DNA from: Thermus scotoductus DSM 8553
GTDB taxonomy: Bacteria; Deinococcota; Deinococci; Deinococcales; Thermaceae
Assembly (NCBI RefSeq): GCF_000381045.1
Contig: NZ_KB905741.1
Location: 1-51,803, forward strand
Direction: 5' to 3'
DNA: 51,803 nucleotides
Position numbers and translations under genes: made by a program. Positions 16,475-29,346 of the stretch are shown here, in pieces. The notes below the pieces were generated by a model. The model saw nothing but the letters and a program-made list of their open reading frames with translations, ran no database searches and was not told the origin of the DNA. Positions within the stretch are counted from its first letter, which is position 1; every line of letters starts with the position of its first letter.

Positions 16475-16811
16475 GGCCTTTAAGGACCTTGTGAAAGAGC
16501 TTCATGGCGGCCAAGGCCCGGGGGAAGCCCAGGAAAAGGGCGGACTGCAGGATGGTTTCCCGCACCTCCTCCTCGGTGGCGCCTACCCGTAAAGCCCCCT
16601 CCAGATGGGTGGCCAGCTCCTTGGGGCTACCCAAAGCGATGAGGGCGGTGATGGCAAGAAGCTCCCGGGTCTTAAGGTCCAACCCTGGCCGGGCTAGTAC
16701 CTCCTCGTAGGCGAAGTCCCGGATGTAGCGGAAAAGATCCTCGTCCACCTCCTTCAGGCTTGCCTCAATGGCCCCTTGCTTCTCCCCCCAGATGGCCTGC
16801 CGCACGCTCAT
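16446..16811 (-). CDS. Carboxymuconolactone decarboxylase (CMD) family protein
   Basis: A 121-residue all-helical CMD-domain protein: FRYIRDFAYEEVLARPGLDLKTRELLAITALIALG, LATHLEGALRVGATEEEVRETILQ and the end FPRALAAMKLF. It lacks the CxxC of AhpD-type peroxidase partners, so it belongs to the CMD type rather than the redox type. Enzyme activity is not predictable. The ATG overlaps the stop of the HAD gene upstream (ATGA), and its end overlaps hemD, making one transcript HAD-CMD-hemD-hemA-hemX likely. Confidence 0.82.
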   Translation of the reverse strand: MSVRQAIWGEKQGAIEASLKEVDEDLFRYIRDFAYEEVLARPGLDLKTRELLAITALIALGSPKELATHLEGALRVGATEEEVRETILQSALFLGFPRALAAMKLFHKVLKGRGSAHPREG

Positions 16812-17467
16812 GGCAGGTAGTCTAGCACCCCCTCCAGCCGGTGGAGGGCCCCAGGGGTCTCCCCCAGGGGGTCAAAGAGAAGGGGCCTAACCCCGGCTTC
16901 CTTGGCCCCCACCAGATCCGCTTCCGAATCCCCCACGTGCACCGCCTCCTCTGGCGGCACGCCCAAGGCGTCTAGCGCCTCCTGAAAGAGCCTGGGGTCG
17001 GGCTTGGCCACCCCCGAAATGGCGCTTACGGCAAGGTGCTGGAAGTAGGGCCTTAAGCCCACCACCTCCAGGATCTCGGGGAGGGTGGCGTCCCAGTTGG
17101 AAACCACCGCCAGGGCATAACCTTGTTCCTTTAGCCTTTGCAGGGTTTCCTTGGCCCCCGGGGTTACGGGCCAAAAGCGGGGGTTCTTCCAGTTCTCCAC
17201 CAGCTCCCGGCTCAGGGCCTCGGCGTGCTCCTCGAGGCCCATCCCTGTAAAGAGCCTCCGGTGGAACTCCCGCCAAAGCCCCAAGGCGGTTTCCAGATCC
17301 CGAGCCTCTAGATGATGGTCCTCATAGAAGCGAAAAGCCGCCAAGGCCGCCGCCTTGGGATCCCTCCTGGGCTTAAGGCCCCGTTCCTCCAAAAAAGGCA
17401 GGAGCCAAAACCGGGGACTTGCCAGGATCAGGGTGTTGCCCACATCAAAGAGAACAGCCCGGACCAT
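16808..17467 (-). CDS. HAD-superfamily hydrolase, DVGNT type
   Basis: A 219-residue HAD protein with motif I in VLFDVGNTLI, motif II in LAVVSNWD, motif III Lys in GVAKPDPRLF and motif IV in VHVGDSEADLVGAKEAG. The cap is helical (subclass IA). The residue two after the nucleophile Asp is Gly instead of the Asp that serves as general acid in phosphatases, so a phosphatase role is uncertain. A TAGACT box lies 7 bases before the ATG, suggesting a leaderless transcript. First gene of the minus-strand run to the heme genes. Confidence 0.8.
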   Translation of the reverse strand: MVRAVLFDVGNTLILASPRFWLLPFLEERGLKPRRDPKAAALAAFRFYEDHHLEARDLETALGLWREFHRRLFTGMGLEEHAEALSRELVENWKNPRFWPVTPGAKETLQRLKEQGYALAVVSNWDATLPEILEVVGLRPYFQHLAVSAISGVAKPDPRLFQEALDALGVPPEEAVHVGDSEADLVGAKEAGVRPLLFDPLGETPGALHRLEGVLDYLP

Positions 17468-17538
17468 GGTCTTAAGTCTATACCGAGGGTTATGGGGGAA
17501 GCTTCGTCCTTACCCTGCCCTTTTAGTACCCTTAAAGC

Positions 17539-18849
17539 ATGGTCCCCCGTTACCAGACCCCGGAGATGGCCGAGCTATGGTCGGAGGAAAACCGCTACCG
17601 CATGTGGGCGTTGGTGGAGGCCTATGCCCTCGAGGCCTGGGAATCCCTGGGCCAGGTGCCCAAAGGGCTTTCCCAAAGGCTTCTTGAGCACCTAAAGGAG
17701 CATCCCCTGGACGCCCGCTTCGCCCAGAGGGTGGCGGAGCTGGAGGAGGTCACCCGCCACGACCTGGTGGCCTTCACCCGGGCCCTGGTGGAGTGGACCG
17801 GGGACGAGGAGGTGGGGCGCTACCTGCACCTGGGCCTCACCAGCTCGGACATCGTGGACACCGCGCAAAACGCCCTTTTGGTGAGGGCCTTGGACCTGAT
17901 CCTCGAGGAGCTATCCGGGGTCCAGGAGGAGCTCAAGCGCCTGGCCCTCCGCTACAAGCACACCCCGGCCATCGCCCGCACCCACGGGGTCCACGCCGAG
18001 CCCACCAGCTTCGGCCTCCGCTTCCTGAGCTTTTACGCCGCCTTTCAGCGGGACAAGGAACGGCTTGAGCGCGCCCAGAAGACCATCGGGGTGGCCATGC
18101 TCTCGGGCTCGGTGGGAAACTACGCCCACATCCCCCCGGAGGTGGAGGCCCACGTGGCCCGGCGGCTTGGCCTGAGCCCAGAGCCCCTCTCCACCCAAGT
18201 GGTGCCCCGGGACCGGCATGCGGAGGTGCTGGCCGCCTTGGCCATCCTGGGGGGGAACCTGGAGCGGGTGGCGGTGGAGCTAAGGCACCTCCAGCGCACA
18301 GAAGTGCTGGAAACCCAAGAACCCTTCCGGGAGGGGCAGACGGGAAGCTCCAGTATGCCCCACAAGAAAAACCCCGTGGGTTTGGAAAACCTCACCGGGA
18401 TGGCCAGGCTCCTTCGGGGATACCTGGGCCCCTCCCTGGAAAACATCGCCCTGTGGCACGAAAGGGACATCTCCCACTCCTCCGTGGAACGGGTCATCCT
18501 CCCCGACGCCACCACCGCCAGCCACTACGCCCTTAGGCGGTTAAAGGGCATCCTGGGGGGCCTGGTGGTCTTTGAGGCAAACCTCAAGCGGAACCTGGAC
18601 CTCACCCGGGGCCTGGTCTACTCCCAGCAGGTGCTGAACGCCCTCATCGCCGAGGGCCTTCCCCGGAACAGGGCCTACGCTATCGTGCAACGCAACGCTC
18701 TAAGAAGCTGGGAGGAGGGCCTTAGCTTCGCCCAGCTTTTGGAAGAGGACCCGGAAAACCCCCTCAAGGGGGAAAGGCTTAGGGCCCTTTTTGACCCTGC
18801 GCCCTTCCTAAAGCACGTGGACGCCATCTACGCCCGCTTTGGGCTTTGA
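17539..18849 (+). CDS. purB: Adenylosuccinate lyase
   Basis: This 436-residue enzyme cleaves SAICAR to AICAR and adenylosuccinate to AMP. It has LGLTSSDIVDTAQN, ARTHGVHAEPTSFGLR with the catalytic His, the fumarase-superfamily signature GSSSMPHKKNP with the catalytic Ser loop, and HERDISHSSVERVILPDA. The ATG gives the conserved N-terminus MVPRYQTPEMAELWSEENRY. No strong ribosome binding site is visible, so a very short leader is possible. It lies near but separate from the main pur operon, with a Uma2 gene between on the other strand. Confidence 0.95.
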   Translation: MVPRYQTPEMAELWSEENRYRMWALVEAYALEAWESLGQVPKGLSQRLLEHLKEHPLDARFAQRVAELEEVTRHDLVAFTRALVEWTGDEEVGRYLHLGLTSSDIVDTAQNALLVRALDLILEELSGVQEELKRLALRYKHTPAIARTHGVHAEPTSFGLRFLSFYAAFQRDKERLERAQKTIGVAMLSGSVGNYAHIPPEVEAHVARRLGLSPEPLSTQVVPRDRHAEVLAALAILGGNLERVAVELRHLQRTEVLETQEPFREGQTGSSSMPHKKNPVGLENLTGMARLLRGYLGPSLENIALWHERDISHSSVERVILPDATTASHYALRRLKGILGGLVVFEANLKRNLDLTRGLVYSQQVLNALIAEGLPRNRAYAIVQRNALRSWEEGLSFAQLLEEDPENPLKGERLRALFDPAPFLKHVDAIYARFGL

Positions 18850-18860
18850 GGGGAAAACCG

Positions 18861-19424
18861 TTACCACAAAGGGGCCAGCTGGAGGGCGAAGCCCGGGAGT
18901 TCCGGTTCCAGGGAAAGGGTGTCCACACCCTCAAAGCGCTCCGGCTCCTTTCCCGGCCTGTACACCTCCACGGTCCGGGTATAAGGGTCCACCAGCACCC
19001 CCAGGCGCGCTCCCTCCTTAAGGTAAAGGGTCATCTTGGCCCTGAGCTCCTCTATCCCTTGCGAGGAGGAGCGCACCTCAAAGACCACGTCCGGGACCAA
19101 AGGAGGAAACCCTTCCTTCTCCTCCTCCGACAAAGCCTCCCACCGCTTTTTTCCCACCCAAGAAGCATCCGGGGACAGGATGGCCCCGCCCGGCAGCTTG
19201 AACCCCGTGGAGGCGTCAAAGACCACCCCCAGACCCCTTTCCTCGTTCCAGCGGGCCAGCTGATACGCCAGCTGGAGGCTCCGCCGACCACTTTGCCCTC
19301 CTGTGGGACTCACCCAAAGCCTCCCCTCCGGCGACCGCTCAAACTGGTAGCCGGGATTGCGCTCCGAAAGCAGCCAAAGCTCCCTTTCCCCGATGGGGCG
19401 CAGAAGGTCCAGGGATAGGGCCAT
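18861..19424 (-). CDS. Uma2-family (DUF820) putative endonuclease
   Basis: A 187-residue Uma2-family protein with the PD-(D/E)xK-type core: FDASTGFKLPGGAILSPDASWV (Asp), VPDVVFEVRSSSQ (E-x-R/K) and EGARLGVLVDPYTRTVEVYRPG. The family is abundant in Thermus, cyanobacteria and Chloroflexi, and its function is unproven. ATG at 19424 follows GAGGAAGG. It sits alone on the minus strand between purB and purC, with only 11 bases to the purB stop. Confidence 0.85.
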   Translation of the reverse strand: MALSLDLLRPIGERELWLLSERNPGYQFERSPEGRLWVSPTGGQSGRRSLQLAYQLARWNEERGLGVVFDASTGFKLPGGAILSPDASWVGKKRWEALSEEEKEGFPPLVPDVVFEVRSSSQGIEELRAKMTLYLKEGARLGVLVDPYTRTVEVYRPGKEPERFEGVDTLSLEPELPGFALQLAPLW

Positions 19425-19497
19425 ACCTTCCTCATTGTGGCACCCTCCGGGCTTAAAATGAAGGCTGGAGGGGACCAAGGTCCCGAAGCGGAGGCAC

Positions 19498-20193
19498 ATG
19501 GAAAAGCTTTACGAGGGCAAGGCGAAAATCCTTTACCCGGAAGGGCCCGACACCCTCAGGGTTTACTTTAAGGACGAGGCCACGGCCTTCAACGCGCAGA
19601 AGCGGGGCCTCATCCCCGGCAAGGGAGTGGTCAACAACAAGGTCTCGGCAACCCTCTTCCGCTACCTCGAGGCCCACGGGGTGAAGACCCACTTTCTGGA
19701 AGAGGTTTCCGACCGGGAAATGCGGGTCCTACGGGTGGAGATCCTCCCCTTGGAGGTCATCCTCCGCTTCCGTGCGGCAGGAAGCTTCGCCAAGCGCTAC
19801 GGGGTAAAGGAGGGCACCCTCCTAAGGGCTCCCTTGGTGGAGTACTCCCTTAAAAGCGACCCTCTGGGCGACCCCTTGATCTGCCCCGAGGCCATTTTGG
19901 CCCTGGGCCTGGCCACGGAGGAGGAGCTTTCCCGGGTGAAGGCCACCACCCTGAAGGTAGGGGAGCTATTGCGGGATTTCTTCGCCCAAAGGGGGCTGGA
20001 CCTCATCGACTTCAAGCTGGAGTTCGGCAAAAGGAACGGGGAGATCCTTCTCGCCGACGAGATCTCCCCCGACACCATGCGCCTTTGGGACCAGAAGACG
20101 GGGGAACCCATGGACAAGGACCGCTTCCGCAAAGATCTGGGAGGCGTGGAGGAAGCCTACCAGGAGGTCCTTAGGCGGGTTCTAAGGGGGTAG
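19498..20193 (+). CDS. purC: SAICAR synthase
   Basis: This 231-residue enzyme joins CAIR and aspartate to SAICAR using ATP. KLYEGKAKILY at the start, GVVNNKVSATLF, LPLEVILRFRAAGSFAKRYG, LIDFKLEFGKRNGEILLADEISPDTMRLWD and DKDRFRKDLG are family signatures. GGAGG precedes the ATG. It is the first gene of purC-purS-purQ-HAD-purL-purF, spaced by 2 bases or overlapping, so one operon. A TAAAAT box at 19454-19459 could be the -10 of its promoter. Confidence 0.95.
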   Translation: MEKLYEGKAKILYPEGPDTLRVYFKDEATAFNAQKRGLIPGKGVVNNKVSATLFRYLEAHGVKTHFLEEVSDREMRVLRVEILPLEVILRFRAAGSFAKRYGVKEGTLLRAPLVEYSLKSDPLGDPLICPEAILALGLATEEELSRVKATTLKVGELLRDFFAQRGLDLIDFKLEFGKRNGEILLADEISPDTMRLWDQKTGEPMDKDRFRKDLGGVEEAYQEVLRRVLRG

Positions 20194-20195
20194 CC

Positions 20196-20450
20196 ATGCC
20201 CAAGTACCAGGCCACCTTGCTCATTGAGCTCAAAGAGGGCATCCTGGACCCCCAGGGCCGGGCGGTGGAAGGGGTTTTGAAGGATCTGGGCCACCCCGTG
20301 GATTCGGTGCGGGTGGGAAAGGTCCTCGAGGTGGTCTTCCCCGCGGAAACCCTCCTCGAGGCGGAGGAGAAGGCCAAGGCCATGGGGAACCTCCTCGCCA
20401 ACCCGGTGATGGAGGTCTTCACCCTCGAGGCCTTAAAGGAACTCCCATGA
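20196..20450 (+). CDS. purS: FGAM synthase subunit PurS
   Basis: An 84-residue small subunit of the three-part formylglycinamidine ribonucleotide synthase. [37 protein letters not shown] and [13 protein letters not shown] match the family. It bridges PurL and PurQ and helps pass ammonia. It starts 2 bases after purC and its stop overlaps purQ (ATGA). Confidence 0.94.
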   Translation: MPKYQATLLIELKEGILDPQGRAVEGVLKDLGHPVDSVRVGKVLEVVFPAETLLEAEEKAKAMGNLLANPVMEVFTLEALKELP

Positions 20451-21130
20451 AGTGGGCCATCGTCCGCTTCCCTGGCTCCAACTGCGATGAGGATGCCCGC
20501 TTTGCCCTGGAAAAGGCGGGGATAAGGGCAGCGTACGTCTGGCACACGGAAAGGAGCCTAAGGGGCTTTGACGGGGTCTTCCTGCCCGGGGGCTTCAGCT
20601 ACGGGGACTACCTGCGGGCCGGGGCCTTGGCGGCCAAGAGCCCGGTGATGGAGGAGGTATGGCGCTTTGCCCGGGAGGGCCGGCCCGTGATTGGGGTGTG
20701 CAACGGCTTCCAGGTGCTCACCGAGGCCGGGATCCTTCCCGGGGCCCTTCTCGCCAACCTCAATCTTCACTTCACCTGCAAGGAGGTGGGGGTGCGGGTG
20801 GAGCGCACCGACCTTCCCTTCACCCGGCTTTACCAGAAGGGGCAGGTCCTCCGCCTGCCCATCGCCCATGCGGAGGGCCGCTACTACGCCGATGGGGAAA
20901 CCCTGGCCCGGCTGGAGGGGGAAGGGTTGGTGGTCTTCCGCTATGCCCCTTTGGGCGGGGAGAAGGATTACAACCCCAACGGGAGCCTTAACGACATCGC
21001 CGGGATCACCAACGAAAGGGGCAATGTCCTCGGCATGATGCCCCACCCCGAGCGGGCGGTGGACGAGGTTTTGGGTGGCACGGATGGGCTCCCCTTGTTC
21101 CTAGGGCTTGTAGAGGAGGTAGCAGGATGA
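20447..21130 (+). CDS. purQ: FGAM synthase glutaminase subunit PurQ
   Basis: A class I glutamine amidotransferase of 227 residues that supplies ammonia to Pur[37 protein letters not shown], the nucleophile Cys in [11 protein letters not shown] and the His-Glu pair in [15 protein letters not shown] are all present. It overlaps purS and the following HAD gene by 4 bases each. Confidence 0.95.
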   Translation: MKWAIVRFPGSNCDEDARFALEKAGIRAAYVWHTERSLRGFDGVFLPGGFSYGDYLRAGALAAKSPVMEEVWRFAREGRPVIGVCNGFQVLTEAGILPGALLANLNLHFTCKEVGVRVERTDLPFTRLYQKGQVLRLPIAHAEGRYYADGETLARLEGEGLVVFRYAPLGGEKDYNPNGSLNDIAGITNERGNVLGMMPHPERAVDEVLGGTDGLPLFLGLVEEVAG

Positions 21131-21840
21131 AACCCAAGGCCATCACCTTTGATTTCTGGGGCACCCTCTTCACCGAGGGAGAGGCGTTTTTAGAAAAAGT
21201 CATGCCCGCCCGGTACGAGATCCTTCTGGACGCCCTTTCCGAGGCCGGGCACCCGGCGGAGGAGCACGAGGTGCGGGAGGCTTACCGCCAGGCGTCCATC
21301 GCCTTTGAGGAGGCCTGGCGGGCGGGGGAGCACATGCCGGTGTACGACCGGGTGGCGCGGATCTTCGCCCTGCTTGGGGCTCCTCATGACCCAGGCCTCA
21401 TCGCCCTCACGGCAAGGCGCCTCGAGGAGAGCTCCCTCCTCGCCGATCTCAAACCCCTCCCCGGGGTGGAGGTCCTCAAGGAGCTGGCCCAGCGCTACCC
21501 CTTGGCCCTGGTCTCGGATACCGGCCTCACCCCGGGAAGGCTCCTCAGGGAGCACCTGAAGCGGCAGGGGCTGGACGTCTTCCAGGCCTTTAGCTTCTCC
21601 GACGAAACGGGCTTCGTGAAGCCCAGGCCCGAAGCCTTCCGGGTGGCCCTCGAGGCCCTGGGCGTAGCCCCGGAGGAAGCCCTGCACGTGGGCGACCTGC
21701 CCCAGACGGACATCAAGGGAGCCTTCGCCACCGGCTACCCCTGGGCGGTGCAGTACGTGGGCCTGAGGGAGGTGAACGGGGAGATCAAGCCCACGGCCAA
21801 GATCAAGGACCACCGGGAGCTTCTTCCCCTTCTCCGGTGA
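21127..21840 (+). CDS. HAD-superfamily protein inside the pur operon (DFWGT type)
   Basis: A 237-residue HAD protein with [11 protein letters not shown] (motif I), [12 protein letters not shown] (motif II), [18 protein letters not shown] (motif III) and [19 protein letters not shown] (motif IV). Motif I has Trp where phosphatases have the second Asp, as in 2-haloacid dehalogenase-like members, so simple phosphatase activity is doubtful. It overlaps purQ by 4 bases and purL by one, so it is co-translated with two subunits of FGAM synthase. A link to purine metabolism is suggested by position only. Confidence 0.82.
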   Translation: MKPKAITFDFWGTLFTEGEAFLEKVMPARYEILLDALSEAGHPAEEHEVREAYRQASIAFEEAWRAGEHMPVYDRVARIFALLGAPHDPGLIALTARRLEESSLLADLKPLPGVEVLKELAQRYPLALVSDTGLTPGRLLREHLKRQGLDVFQAFSFSDETGFVKPRPEAFRVALEALGVAPEEALHVGDLPQTDIKGAFATGYPWAVQYVGLREVNGEIKPTAKIKDHRELLPLLR

Positions 21841-24009
21841 TGGAAACCCTAGCCCAAGAAATCGGCATCCCGGAAGAGGAGTATCGGGAGATCAGCAAGC
21901 GGCTTGACCGGGAGCCCAACCGGGTGGAGCTTTTCCTCTTCAAGGTGATGTGGAGCGAGCACTGCGCCTACAAGAACTCCCGCCCCCTTCTGAAGCAGCT
22001 TCCCAAGGAGGGGGAGGCCGTCCTGCAGGGCCCGGGGGAGAACGCCGGCGTGGTGCGCATCGGTGAGGGCTGGGCGGTAGCCTTTAAGATCGAAAGCCAC
22101 AACCACCCCTCCGCAGTGGAGCCCTTCCAGGGTGCTGCCACCGGGGTGGGGGGGATCATCCGGGACATCATGAGCATGGGGGCCCGGCCCATCGCCCTGC
22201 TGGATTCCTTGCGCTTTGGCCCCCTGGAGGATGCCCGAAGCCGCTACCTCCTCAAGGGGGTGGTCTCCGGCATCGCCCACTACGGCAACGCCATCGGGGT
22301 GCCCACGGTGGGAGGGGACCTCTACTTCCACGAGGGCTACCGGGAAAACCCCTTGGTGAACGCCATGTGCCTGGGGCTTCTTAGGGAGGAGCACTTAAGG
22401 CGAAGCCGGGCCTCCTTGGGCCGCCCCATCTACTACGCCGGGGCCAAGACGGGAAGGGATGGGATTGGGGGTGCCGCCTTCGCCAGCCGGGAGCTTTCCG
22501 AGGACAAGGAGGAGGACCGGCCAGCGGTCCAGGTGGGGGACCCCTTTTTGGGGAAGCTCCTCATGGAGGCCACCCTCGAGGCCATTGAGAAGGACCTGGT
22601 GGAAGGCGTCCAGGACATGGGGGCGGCAGGGCTCACCAGTAGCCTCTCGGAGCTGGCCCATAAGTCGGGCCTCGGGGTGGAGCTGGACCTAGACCGCGTC
22701 CCCACCCGGGAAAGGGACATGGGGCCCATAGAGCTTCTCCTCTCCGAAAGCCAGGAGCGCATGGTCCTGGTGCCCAGGGAGGGCAGGGAAAGGGAGCTGG
22801 AGGAGGTCTTTAAGAAGTGGGGCCTGGACTGCGTGCCCGTGGCCAAAACCATCCCCGAGAAGGTCTTCCGCGTCCTCTTCCGGGGCGAGGTGGTGGCCGA
22901 GGTCCCCACCGAAGCCCTGGCGGAAGCCCCCACCTACGTGCGCCTGGGAAGGGAGGACCCCGAGATCCGAAAACTCCGGGAAACACCCTTACCACCCCTG
23001 GCCGCCGACCCCAAAGAAGTCCTCCCCAGGCTTCTCGCCTCCCCCAACCTGGCAAGCCGGGAAGCGGTCTACGAGCGCTACGACCACCAGGTGGGAACCC
23101 GGACTGCCCTCCTGCCAGGCAAAGGGGATGCCGCGGTGCTCTGGGTAAAGGGAACCCACCTGGGCGTGGCCGCCAAGGTGGACCAGAACCCCAGGTATAG
23201 CCGCCTCCACCCCCGGCTTGGAGCCATGCACGCCCTGGCCGAAGCCTGCCGGAACGTCTCCGTGGTGGGGGCCAAGCCCCTGGCCTATACCGACGGCCTC
23301 AACCTGGGAAGCCCGGAAACCCCGGAAGGCTACTTTGAGCTCCAGGAAACCATCGCCGGTCTCAGGGAGGCCAGCGAGGCTTTGGGCGTACCGGTGGTCT
23401 CCGGAAATGTATCCCTTTACAACGAAAGCGGGGGCCGGCGCATCCCCCCCACGGCCATGGTGGGGGTGGTGGGGGTCTTGGACATCAGGAGGCGGGCGGA
23501 GATGGGCTTCCGCCGCCCGGGAGAGGTGATCCTCCTTTTGGGAGAGGAGAAAGGGGAGCTTGGGGGAAGCGAGGTCCTCTACCTCCTCACGGGCCTCGAG
23601 GCCGGCCACCCGCCCAGGTTGGACCTGGAACGGGAGAGGCGGGTGCAGGAGGCCATCCGGGAGCTCATCGGCTTGGGCCTCACCCGCACCGCCCACGACC
23701 TGGCGGAGGGAGGGCTTTTGGTGGCCCTGGCGGAGATGACCTTCCCCTACGGCCTGGGGGCCACGGTGGAGGTGCGTACCCCAGGCCTAAAGGCCCTCTT
23801 TGGGGAAGCCCCTAGCCGGATCCTCTTCACCGTGGCCAAGGAGAACCTCAAGGAGGCAACCTTCCGCCTGGAAGAGATGGGCCTCCCCTACCGGGTGCTG
23901 GGGGAGACCGGGGGGAACAGCCTCACGGTCTTGACGCCCGAGGGGGTGCTAGAGTGGGGGGTAGAGGAGCTTAGGGCGGCCTGGCAGAAGCCCCTTAGGG
24001 AGGTTTTGG

Positions 24010-24017
<8 letters not shown>
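21840..24017 (+). CDS. purL: FGAM synthase large subunit PurL
   Basis: A 725-residue PurL of the small (PurSQL) type. [83 protein letters not shown] and the second half [19 protein letters not shown] and [11 protein letters not shown] show the two AIRS-like halves. It carries out the ATP-dependent amidation of FGAR with ammonia from PurQ. ATG at 21840 shares its A with the HAD stop codon; a GTG one codon earlier is possible. The 3' end overlaps purF by 8 bases. Confidence 0.95.
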
Positions 24018-25401
<1,384 letters not shown>

Positions 25402-25433
25402 GCCCTATTCCTTATCCCCACCCTAGCCAAGCC

Positions 25434-27049
<1,616 letters not shown>

Positions 27050-27071
27050 GGAAGCCTTAGAATGGAAGAAG

Positions 27072-28676
27072 ATGCTCAAGCGCCTCGAGGTGCGTAACCT
27101 CGCCGTCATCCGCGAGGCTACCCTGGAGCTCGGGCCTGGGCTCAACGTCCTCACCGGGGAAACCGGGGCGGGGAAAAGCCTCCTGGTGGACGCTTTAGCC
27201 CTCCTCCTGGGGGCCAGGTCCGAGGGGCTTTTGGGGCCTTTTGGCGATAGCCTCCTGGTGACCGCCTTCTTCCAAGGTGAGGGCGAGGAGCGCATCCTTT
27301 CCCGCCGCGTCGGGGGCCGCTCCACCCCCCGGATCGATGGGGAGGTGGTGAGCCTCAAAGAACTCCAAGAGGAGGCGGAAAGGTGGCTTTCCCTCCACGC
27401 CCAGCACACGGCCATCGCCCTCCTCTCCCACAAAAGGCAACGGGAGCTTCTGGATGCCCTGCTGCCCCCGGGCCTCCTCCAGGAGTACGGGGAGGCCTAC
27501 AGGAAGCATCAGGCCCTCCTTGCGGAAAAACGCACCCTGGAGGAAGCCCTGAGAGCCAAGACCGAGCGGGAGGACCTCTTGCGCTTCCAGCTCAAGGAGA
27601 TCCTGGAGGCAAGCCCCAGGCCTGGCGAGGACCAGGAGCTTTTAGCCGAGGCGCAAAGGCTTCGCCATTTGGAAGCCCTGAGGGAGCGCTCGGGAAAGGC
27701 CTACGCTCTCCTGGCGGAAGGAGGTGCCCTGGATCTTCTTCAGGCAGCCCTGCGGGAGCTAAGGGCGGGAAGCCGCTTTGACCCGGCCCTCGAGGCCCTG
27801 GCTAAGGACCTGGAGGCGACTTTGGAGGGAGGCCGGGCCGTGGCCCGGGAGCTGGAGGACTACCTGGAAAGCCTGGAAGGAGATCCCAGCCGTCTGGCCC
27901 AGCTGGAGGAGCGCCTTTCCCTTCTGGAAAGGCTTAAGCGCAAGTACGGCCCCACCCTGGAGGAGGTCCTGCGCTACCGGGAAAGGGCAGAGGAGGAGCT
28001 GAAGGCCCTGGAGGGAGGGGAAGAGCGGCTTTTGGAGCTGGAAAGGGCTTTAAGGGTGGCCTCGGGGGCCCTCTATAAAGCGGGGGAGCGCCTTTCCGAA
28101 GCCCGCCTCGAGGCGGCACGGAAGCTGGAGAAGGAAATGGAGACGGAGCTTTCCGCCCTGGGTTTCCCGAAAGCCCGCTTCCAGGTGGAGCTCAAGCCTC
28201 TTCCCGAACCCGGACCCCAGGGCCTGGAGGAGGTCCTCTTCCGCTTCTCCGCCAACCCCCACCTTCCCCCCGCTCCCCTTTCTGCGGCCAGCGGCGGGGA
28301 GCTCTCCCGCATCGCCCTAGCTTTAGCCCTCCTCACCGGGGCCGAGGCCCCCACTGTGGTCTTCGACGAGGTGGACACCGGGGTGGGCGGGGAAACCGCC
28401 TGGAAGGTGGCGGAAAGGCTCGCCCAGCTGGGCCAGGCCCGGCAGGTCCTGGTGGTCACCCACCTGCCCCAGATCGCCGCCCGCGCAAAGAGGCACCTCA
28501 GGGTGGTGAAGGAGGAGGAAGAGGTGCGCATCGAGGTGCTGGAAGGGGAGAAGCGCATACGGGAGCTCGCCCGCCTCCTCTCCGGCCAGTACACCGAGGC
28601 CGCCCTGGCCCACGCCCGCCTCCTTCTGGAAGGAAACGGCCACCTTGCACAGGATTGGGTGGAGGCCCAGGAATGA
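27072..28676 (+). CDS. recN: DNA repair protein RecN
   Basis: An SMC-like ATPase of 534 residues acting in double-strand break repair. Walker A is LTGETGAGKSLLVDALALLLG near the N-terminus (MLKRLEVRNLAVIREATLELGPG), two coiled-coil arms span about residues 150-390, and the ABC signature and Walker B are LSAASGGELSRIALAL and PTVVFDEVDTGVGGETA, followed by LVVTHLPQIAARA. ATG at 27072 follows GGAAGAAG, 22 bases after glyA; a TAGAAT box 8 bases before it may add a separate promoter. The stop overlaps the next gene (ATGA). Confidence 0.94.
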   Translation: MLKRLEVRNLAVIREATLELGPGLNVLTGETGAGKSLLVDALALLLGARSEGLLGPFGDSLLVTAFFQGEGEERILSRRVGGRSTPRIDGEVVSLKELQEEAERWLSLHAQHTAIALLSHKRQRELLDALLPPGLLQEYGEAYRKHQALLAEKRTLEEALRAKTEREDLLRFQLKEILEASPRPGEDQELLAEAQRLRHLEALRERSGKAYALLAEGGALDLLQAALRELRAGSRFDPALEALAKDLEATLEGGRAVARELEDYLESLEGDPSRLAQLEERLSLLERLKRKYGPTLEEVLRYRERAEEELKALEGGEERLLELERALRVASGALYKAGERLSEARLEAARKLEKEMETELSALGFPKARFQVELKPLPEPGPQGLEEVLFRFSANPHLPPAPLSAASGGELSRIALALALLTGAEAPTVVFDEVDTGVGGETAWKVAERLAQLGQARQVLVVTHLPQIAARAKRHLRVVKEEEEVRIEVLEGEKRIRELARLLSGQYTEAALAHARLLLEGNGHLAQDWVEAQE

Positions 28677-29346
28677 ATCCCCTCGAGGCTCCCTACCCCG
28701 TCTATCTTGTCCGGGAAACGGAGGTGGTGCGCAACTCCCTGGCCGAAGGCCTCCCCCTCCCCCAGGGGGACACCCTGGAGGTGGTGCTGGCGACCATGAA
28801 CCTGGATAGCTTCTCGGACCCCGAGGCCTTCACCCCCCTTTCCCTGGAGCTGGCCCAGGCCTTCGCCCTGGAAGCCGCCCTCCTCCTCAAGGACCTTAAG
28901 GAGCGCCAGGCCCTGCAGGAGGCCGCCCGCACCGATCCCCTCACCGGCTTGGGCAACCGCCGGGCCCTGGAGGAGGCCTTTCCCCTGCTCCTGCAGGAAG
29001 CCCGGACCCTGGGGGAGCCTTTGTCCCTGATCTACTGGGACCTCAACGGCCTTAAGGCCTTGAACGACCGGGAGGGCCATGCAGTGGGCGACCAGGCCCT
29101 GAAGAGCCTGGCCCAGGCCCTAAGAAACCTCTCCCGCCGCCGCGACGTGGCCTTCCGCATCGGCGGAGCCTCCACCTGGGCCTGAAGGCGGAGGAGATCC
29201 CCGCCCTCATCGCTCGGCTTCAGGAGAACCTGCCCTACCAGGTGGCCGCAGGAGGGCTTCTGGTGGAGGGGGAGGACCTGGAGGTCCTTCTTAAGGAGGC
29301 CGACAAACGCATGTACCGGGCCAAGAGGGCTAGAAAAGGGCTTTAA
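28673..29346 (+). pseudogene. GGDEF-domain protein, frameshifted within the active loop
   Basis: The first frame (28673-29185) has a GAF/PAS-like N-terminal part, a linking helix and a GGDEF domain (ARTDPLTGLGNRRALEEAF, LSLIYWDLNGLKALNDREGHAVGD), then reads DVAFRIGG and ends after five foreign residues. The rest of the domain resumes in another frame from 29179 to 29346 (GLKAEEIPALIARLQ, VAAGGLLVEG, LLKEADKRMYRAKRA). A short deletion has removed the DEF of GGDEF and shifted the frame, so cyclic-di-GMP synthesis is impossible. The N-terminal sensor is also shorter than a full GAF domain. It overlaps recN by 4 bases. Confidence 0.88.
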
